From positions 754,079 to 818,078 of the forward strand of contig NMRA01000110.1 of NCBI GenBank assembly GCA_002633005.1: a stretch of DNA of 64,000 bases. The letters run 5' to 3'. This stretch comes from Phoronis australis (lineage: Eukaryota; Phoronida; Phoronidae). The notes beneath the pieces are model-generated. The model saw nothing but the letters and a program-made list of their open reading frames with translations, made no database searches and was not told where the DNA came from. The translations under genes and the position numbers were made by a program. Shown here piece by piece: positions 57,771-64,000 of the stretch (positions within the stretch are counted from its first letter, which is position 1; each line of letters opens with the position of its first letter).

Positions 57771-60365
57771 ATGAAAACAATAAAAAACAAGAACAAACCG
57801 TGGTTTAACAAAAACATTAAGTATGAAATAAATAAAAGAAACAAACTGTACAAATCGTTCAGAAAATCAAATAACCCCTGCACGTTTAAGTGCTACAAAG
57901 AACAGTGCAAGAGTGTAGAAAAACTAATCAAAAAGACGAAACAAGACTATAAGATGAAAATTATCTCCAACTTCAACAATGTCGCCAAAAATCCAAAGGA
58001 ATATTGAGATATAATAAACAAAATTCGAGGACAGGTAAAGCAATCTTCATAGCCCACCATCCACTCAAAGGAATCCAACACTGAGGCGTCATCCAAAGCG
58101 GAAAAAGTAAGTTATTTTTAGAATACTTCACCGCCAAGAGTCACCCTGCGCCAACAACAAGCTTTCCCGAATTCCCAAACAGAACATTAGAACACCTCTC
58201 TGACATACAAGCCCAACCATCTGAAGTCCGAAAACTACTAGAAAATATTGACGAAAACAAAAAAGACGGTACCAATCTCATAACCAATAAAATGATTGAG
58301 ATAATAGCAAGAGAGCTTACAGTTCCTTTGACAACATTATATAAAAAATACTACAATCTGGAAAATTTCCTTTGAACTGGAAACTTGGTGTTACGATACC
58401 AATACACAAAAAGAACTCCAAAACAGACATTGCCAACTATCGCCCCATAACTCTACTTAACACCCTATCCAAAATTTTAGAAGAAATAATTTCTCAACAC
58501 ATGTTTGACCACCTCTCTTCACAAAACCTCATATATCGTAGCCAATTCGGATTTATGAATGGTAACAGCACTGTGTCTCAACTTACAGAAATTGTACACG
58601 AAATCGGCACCTCCAGTTTGAGCAAGGATACAACGTGAGATCCGTATTCTTAGACATTGCGTCAGCTTTTGATGTCGTTCCCCATGACCTGCTTCTACAT
58701 AAATTACAAACTTACGGTTTCTCAGGCACTCCCCTATTACTTTTAAAATCATATCTGGAAAATCGAACTTACAAAGTCCGAATAGAGGGTGTCTTAGTCA
58801 CGCTCATCAACGCCAGGTTTCGTAAATGCTGGAGTACCACAGGGTAGCGTACTAGGCCCCTTACTCTTTTTATTGTACATCAATGATCTTCCAGACACAA
58901 CAAACCCTAAAACATTCTTATATGCTGATGACACTACAATTTTCCATCCATTCTCAAAAGAGAATCCCCATGACTCATTACAATTGGAAACTGACCTAAA
59001 CAAACTCTATGACTGGTCTTGAAAATGGATGATGAAATTTAAACCTGAAAAAAGTGTTGATCTTACATTTTCTAAGTCTGATAATACTCAATTTTAAACA
59101 AATCCAATGCTGGAATACTCATTGGGGAAGATATTCCCAATAAGTTCAAACACAAACACCTTGGATTGCTACTAGACCACAAGCTTACATTTACTCCTCA
59201 CTGTCGTGAACTCGTTCACAAAGTACAAAAATTAATCAATCCAATTAGAATTGTCTCTCGTCGTCTCAACTCCATGCATCTTAAAACTCTGTTCAAGTCT
59301 TTTGTTCTTCCACATCTAGATTACTGTGACATAATCTACCAATCGGCAAACGCTGGCATACTTCTTCAATTAGAAAGACTACAATACCAAGCAGCTTTAG
59401 CCATAACAGGAGCATACAAAGGGTCCAACACAATCAAAGTTCTAAACAGTCTCAACTGGAGCAAACTAGCAACCCGTCGTCAACTCCACTTGTCCATGTA
59501 TACATTCAAAATCTTAACCAACATAAACAATTACTCATACAAAATCCTCTTTGATTCCTGCAAAAGACCTAACAAGAGACCAGGACTGCGGCAAAGTAAT
59601 ATGCACACTATTCCATCTTTCCTCAACCAGGCCTTCAGGAAATCTACCATATTAACTTGTATTGACAACTTGAATTCCTTACCATCCAAAATAAAAGAAA
59701 GCACTTCAATCGTCACTCTAGAAAATACTACTACTCAAGAGTTGCCAGTCCCATTGACATCGTTCCAACTTCCTCGCAACCATGAAATAATCCTATACAG
59801 ATCAAGATGCGGTCTATTTCTAAACAACGAGAAATTTAGACATAATTTTGATAATATTTCGCCTCTGTGTTGCTGTGGAGATGCGCAGACAAATGCTCAT
59901 GTTTTCTGTGCTTGTGAGGTATGCAAGGAGCAGAGATTACAGTTTTTCCAGACACTCGAACAATACCCAAATATATATAAAAAATATTCTGAAATTCCTC
60001 AAGTGTACAACAAAATTAATTTTTTCTATATGGAAGCCAAGAACTCAACCCAAATGAAAATAAGGTTTTATTCGAAATATCAAAATTTCTTTATAATATT
60101 AAATCTATTTGTGTGAGTGGATAGAATTGTACAAATGTGTATGAAAATGATTTATTTACTTTCGTAATCATATGTCATTGTAATCTTAACAGTTTTTTAA
60201 TTTATGTATTTGTGTAAAATAATTGTATACAGATTTCTTTTTTATGTATTTGTGTAAACTAATTAAATATAGATTTCTTTGTACTTTTTTAACCCAGATA
60301 TAATGCCTCTTGGCGCTTTCTGGGTTATGTATATTTATTGTATCAAAGATTTCGTAATAAACTTC
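57771..60365 (+). mobile_element. Non-LTR retrotransposon (LINE-1, block Y), inactive
   Basis: Same element as 33938-36520. Pieces: PWFNKNIKYEINKRNKLYKS at 57799; IPIHKKNSKTDIANYRPITL, ending with a frame change near 58635; [50 protein letters not shown] (both catalytic Asp present here). A 316-codon frame from 59166 carries the C-terminal part with a CCHC-like region (CCCGDAQTNAHVFCACEVC). It keeps the same TGA after YDWS (~59020) and the same frameshift before VPQGS as block X. The 3' stem is at 60290-60298 with 60319-60327, followed by AATAAA. It looks like a CR1/L2/Jockey-group element. Confidence 0.85.
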
Positions 60366-60993
60366 AGACAATGAATTCAATTTCCCACTTAGGGAACTTT
60401 CGGCGACTTTCAGGCCGCCGGCTCATACGGTATGAGCTCGACCCACTAGCACAAGAAATGCTGCAGACACTTGGGTATGGTTGCATTAGTTGAAATGCGT
60501 GATCTACTTGATCTACCGAATTTTACCTACCCGTTACTTAGTGAATTCCCGCAAGTGGTGTAACGAATAGTGGGAATATTTGAATAAGTGGCAATGCGTG
60601 TTTGGAGTCTCTAAAATTGTCAGCCAGTTGATGATGTCTTGTACGTTATCTTCCAGCCCGCAGGTGGCGCAGTGATTAGTGGAAATAGTTGAATTAGTTG
60701 AAGTGAGTGTTTTGTGTCTCTGAAGTTGAGAAGCTGTTGCTGACGTCTTCGTCCGTATGTGGAGCAGACGTAGCTTGTCATATTTGAATTTGCTTGGAAC
60801 TTAACGCTGACTTCTTACCTGCGTATGAAGTCACCATTTCATCTTTCATTGCGCTACAGGCTTTAGCACCTCCTAGTGCCAGTATTTATAAGAGTAAGAA
60901 AAAAGTAACATGGCCGGGGGGCGTTGCAATTAGTTGAACTGCAGCTTCCTGTTAATCTATTAGTAGGTCCCTACCAAAGATCTGCACTTGAAG
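60366..60993. other. Spacer between LINE-1 and complex repeat (block Y)
   Basis: Counterpart of 36521-37155; no gene. Confidence 0.4.
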
Positions 60994-63530
60994 ACTACCA
61001 AAGCGAGATATTTTCGAATTATGTTAAAGAGCAATTTTTCAAACGCGTCTTATTTGTAGGTCCCTATCTCCTTCGGCGTCAAAGCGTAAGGTCAAAGTCA
61101 CAGACTTCCCCAAATTTCCAAATTTGATCCTCCGCTGCTACCTTATTAGGCTCGCCGGAAGAGTCGACTCACGCATTTGGAGTGAGTAAGTAAAGGGCTA
61201 TCCAACAAAGAGAGAAGTTTTGAAATCTGGATAAAAAATTTAGGCACGAAAAAGTCTAAAAATGACGTTTTTCAAATTTGATCTTGCCGCGTAACCTTTT
61301 TAATAATCCGATCGAACTAAAACTTGGTGGGCTGTAATTTCTCACACTCTACGTCCACCTGAAAAAGAATTTTTGAAATTGGAGACAAAAAACTTTTTGG
61401 CCCCCAAAAACCCTGTAGGCTTTTTCGGTAGAAAAAAATTGTCTTTGATTTTAAAGTTTCCGTTTTTATTTGAAAAGCCAATAATCTTTTAAATGGTCAG
61501 TCCCCAAGTTTCAGCTTGATTGACCTACTAATTAAAGTCACTGTGGCACACCAAAGTGACTCACCCAAGGGTCCTTTTTTGGAACCAAAATTATTTGTTT
61601 TCGATTTCAAAAATTCTTTAAGCATCTGATAGCCCCCTGTCTCTCCCCTCTAGAAATGTAAATGTCGTACTTTTCCTGGCCTTAGTAAGGCCGGCCAGAA
61701 GGGCTCCAAAGTGACCTACCTCATCACAATACCAGAAAAGTTGTGTCAAAATGTTAGCTATAGTTTGGGAAGTCATATTCTCATGACCAATGACCTGAAG
61801 ACTACCAAGGCGAGACATATTCGAATTATGCTAAAATGCAATTTTTCAAACGGGTCTTATTTGTAGGCCCCTATCTCTTTCGGAGTCAAAGGTAAAAATT
61901 GTCTTTGATTTTAAAGTTTCTGTTTCATATGAAAAGCCAATCTTTTAAATGGTCCGGCAGTACCCAAGTTTCAGCTTGATCGGCCACTAATTGAGGTAAC
62001 AGTGGCCCAACAAGTGACTCACCGAAGGGTCCTTAGTGGAACCAAAATTATTTTGTTTTTGATTTCAAAAATTCTTTATGCGCCTAATAGTCCCCTGTCT
62101 CTCCTCTCTAGAAATGTAAGTATCGTACTTTTCCCAGCCTTCGATGTGCTGGCATTTTTAGCAATTTAAGCCAATACTTGACCAGTTTAACAAACAGCTT
62201 TACATAAATTGGATACCTTCCCAGGACAGCATGATTTGGACAGTTGCTTCCAACACCCAGCAGTTGCTTACAGAATTTCAATTGGACGCGCTCGATACTA
62301 GAGTATTCTTTAAATTCCCAAATCTCACTTCCATAGCTAATGATTGGGTATACCATTTTATCAAAAATCTCGAGTGCAATTTTTGGTGAAAATCGTCCAC
62401 ATTTTCACTGAAAACGTTTAATTGAAAAAATTGCTTTCTGTGCCTGGTGAGACAAAGTTTCCGTAGCTTGCGTCCAAACTAACTTAAGTGTAAGGCAAAT
62501 ACCCAGGTACTTATATGATGAGACGACATCAATTTTGTCATTTCCAAAATGCCATTTTTCGTATTTTCTCAATGGTCCGCCCTTTCTAAATACCATTATT
62601 TTTTTGTAAGATTGACTTTCATACCCCAATCCTGACAGTATTCATGCAGAGCGTTAATTTGTTGCTGTTGTTTAAATGCTGTCTCTGCACAACCAACCAT
62701 ATCATCAGCGTATAGCAACATACAAATTTGAGGCACATTCTCATTCACGTAAATTCCGCTAATTAAAGATTCTCTTAAGTAATCAACAAACTCGTTCAAA
62801 TACATACTAAATAAAAAAGGACTAAGCATACACCCTTGGCGAGTACCAATATTATTATCCCAAATCGACCTTCCCTGTTCAAAATATCAGAAAAGCTGTT
62901 TAAAAAATTAGCTATAGTTTGGGAAGTCATATCCTCATGACCTATGACCAGAAGACTACCAAAGCGAGACATTTTCGTATGATGGTAAAGTGTAAGTTTT
63001 CAAACGCGTCTCATGTGAAGGCCCCTATCTCATTAGGAGGGTTAAGGTTTAAGGTCAAAGTCACAGACTCCCCCAAATTTGTTTCACCGCTTTTATTTTA
63101 TAAGGGCTCGCCAGAAGTGGCAACTAACGTATTTGGAATGAGTACGTAAAGGGCTATCCAACAAAGAAGTTTTGAAATCGGGGTAAAAAAATTTTAGGTG
63201 CGAAGAGGTCTGAAAATGACGTTTATCAACTTTGATCTTGCCGCGTGACCTTATTAATAATCCGATTGAACTCAAACTTGGTGGGCTTTAGTTTCTCAGC
63301 ACTCTACGTCCATCTGAAAAAGAATTTTTGAAATTAGAGAGAATTTTTTTTGGCCTCTAAAAAACCACGGACCGTAGGCTTAGGGTTTATTCGATCGAAA
63401 AACTTTTTGTCTTTGGTTTTAAAGTTTCAGTTTTTATTTGAAAATCCAATCTTTTAAATGGCCAATACCCAAGTTTCAGCTTGATCGGCCAACTAATGAA
63501 GGCCACAGTGGCCCACTAAGTGACACACCG
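60994..63530. repeat. Threefold complex repeat (block Y)
   Basis: Units begin at 60994, 61801 and 62955, as in block X. The second unit keeps about 60 bases (TTAGCTATAGTTTGGGAAGT and following) that block X has lost, so Y is closer to the ancestral form. A LINE-3 fragment interrupts the second unit. Confidence 0.85.
62138..62858 (-). mobile_element. Non-LTR retrotransposon RT fragment (LINE-3)
   Basis: The minus strand reads TRQGCMLSPFLFSMYLNEFV, then MLLYADDMVGCAETA (catalytic ADD intact), then WGMKVNLTKK, a frame change in an A run near 62600, KKIMVFRKGGPLRKYEKWHF, SSYKYLGICL, another change, and YPIISYGSEIW near 62340. It is a different LINE lineage from LINE-1 and LINE-2 (RQGC/MLSPFLF type). 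The ends fall inside the RT domain, with no poly(A) tail and no obvious target duplication. Block X has about 20 other bases at this point, so the fragment seems to have replaced a short target stretch. Confidence 0.8.
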
Positions 63531-64000
63531 GTTAAATGGGCCAGATGCGTATTCTACCCGCAAACCAGCGAGTGTCGTCTCGTGCAGCTACTAACTAGCA
63601 TGGCGGAGCAAAGCATCAGTCGTCGAAGGTAATAACTAACAGGTGGCAATGAGGAACACCAAGAGGTGGGCAAAAATTCAGTTTCGATGAATTTTCAAAT
63701 CGTCCAGCAAGAACTTGATTCCGGCATTTTGGTACACAATTATCACTCAAGAAAGTGTTCACGGCAACGCTAGTATACTTTTTAAAAATTTGGTCGGAGT
63801 GTTGGTGAGGTTGCGCACAGCTAGACGAGTACTTTTGTCAATAGACGCACGGACACACGACACACCTACAACATCGCCTTCGACATAGCCACAGAATAAC
63901 AGTAGTTTTGACGCTCTCGAGAGCGAAGTTAAAATTACTTCTTTCAGTGTAAATTTTTAGTCCAACGAACATCAACATTTCATCGATACGGAGCCTTTGT
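63531..64000. other. End of window in block Y; possible tiny first exon
   Basis: At ~63600-63630 the plus strand reads MAEQSISRRR from an ATG in good context (AGCATGGCGG), followed at once by the donor-like AAG|GTAATAAC. A 5' coding exon is conceivable; any following exon would lie outside the window. In block X the ATG is ACG. Otherwise no gene. Confidence 0.2.

Larger units (their letters stand above)
51930..64000. repeat. Large segmental duplication block Y (pairs with 30720-39397)
   Basis: Same contents and order as block X, upstream of the intact NTase copy just as X is upstream of the broken third copy. Differences: about 2.7 kb at 53645-56330 not in X (partly LINE-2 5' sequence, partly MITEs), and LINE-3 at 62138-62858. 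The block continues past the window end. Confidence 0.9.

Overview
This is a window of animal (metazoan) nuclear DNA, most likely from a marine invertebrate. The signs are spliced genes with intronic 3' splice sites, AATAAA signals, a RING/B-box/NHL TRIM gene, Penelope-like and non-LTR retrotransposons, Tc1/mariner debris and MITEs. An expanded NTase-fold/TPR family and intron-poor TRIM-NHL genes would suit an amphioxus, hemichordate or lophotrochozoan, but the sequence does not fix the species. No tRNA, rRNA or CRISPR was recognised. One undetermined base (N) lies at 1908.

Genes. (1) Four related copies of one gene family lie on the minus strand: a relic at ~125-1649, a nearly full copy with one frameshift at 7890-10728, a multiply broken copy at 27098-29863, and an open exon of about 1,030 codons at 45547-48641. 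The protein has a nucleotidyltransferase-fold signature (GS, ten residues, then DIE), TPR-like helices and, in the intact copy, two C-terminal membrane segments. I do not know its function; a sensor or second-messenger role is only a hypothesis. (2) A TRIM-NHL type gene lies on the plus strand at 18145-19905; the end of its propeller is read out of frame. (3) Weak candidates are a 3'-terminal exon at 41038-41265 (minus), a conserved Cys-rich ORF found twice upstream of the NTase genes (11087-11278 and 49000-49191), and a relic with a Cys-rich tail (22302-23843).

Duplication layout. The NTase copies belong to larger duplicated blocks. The 3' flank at 3301-5890 matches 42420-43480 and 45380-45550. 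The 26510-26930 stretch matches 44545-45490. The 5' flank at 10729-13130 matches 48642-51570. A block of about 8.7 kb at 30720-39397 (here X) matches 51930-64000 (here Y). X and Y carry the same dead LINE insertions and the same complex repeats, so the LINEs died before duplication. Differences between paired copies give natural empty sites, which date several insertions: a Penelope-like fragment, a palindromic MITE and a third LINE fragment.

The rest is repeat-rich intergenic DNA: a 20-bp and a 60-bp minisatellite, an inverted pair of a ~1.2/1.9 kb element (6105-7308 and 20392-22320), a MITE with a 10-bp target duplication (54493-55082), a candidate solo LTR (1081-1554), and scattered G-rich termini ending in GGCGGAT(C/T)TAG.
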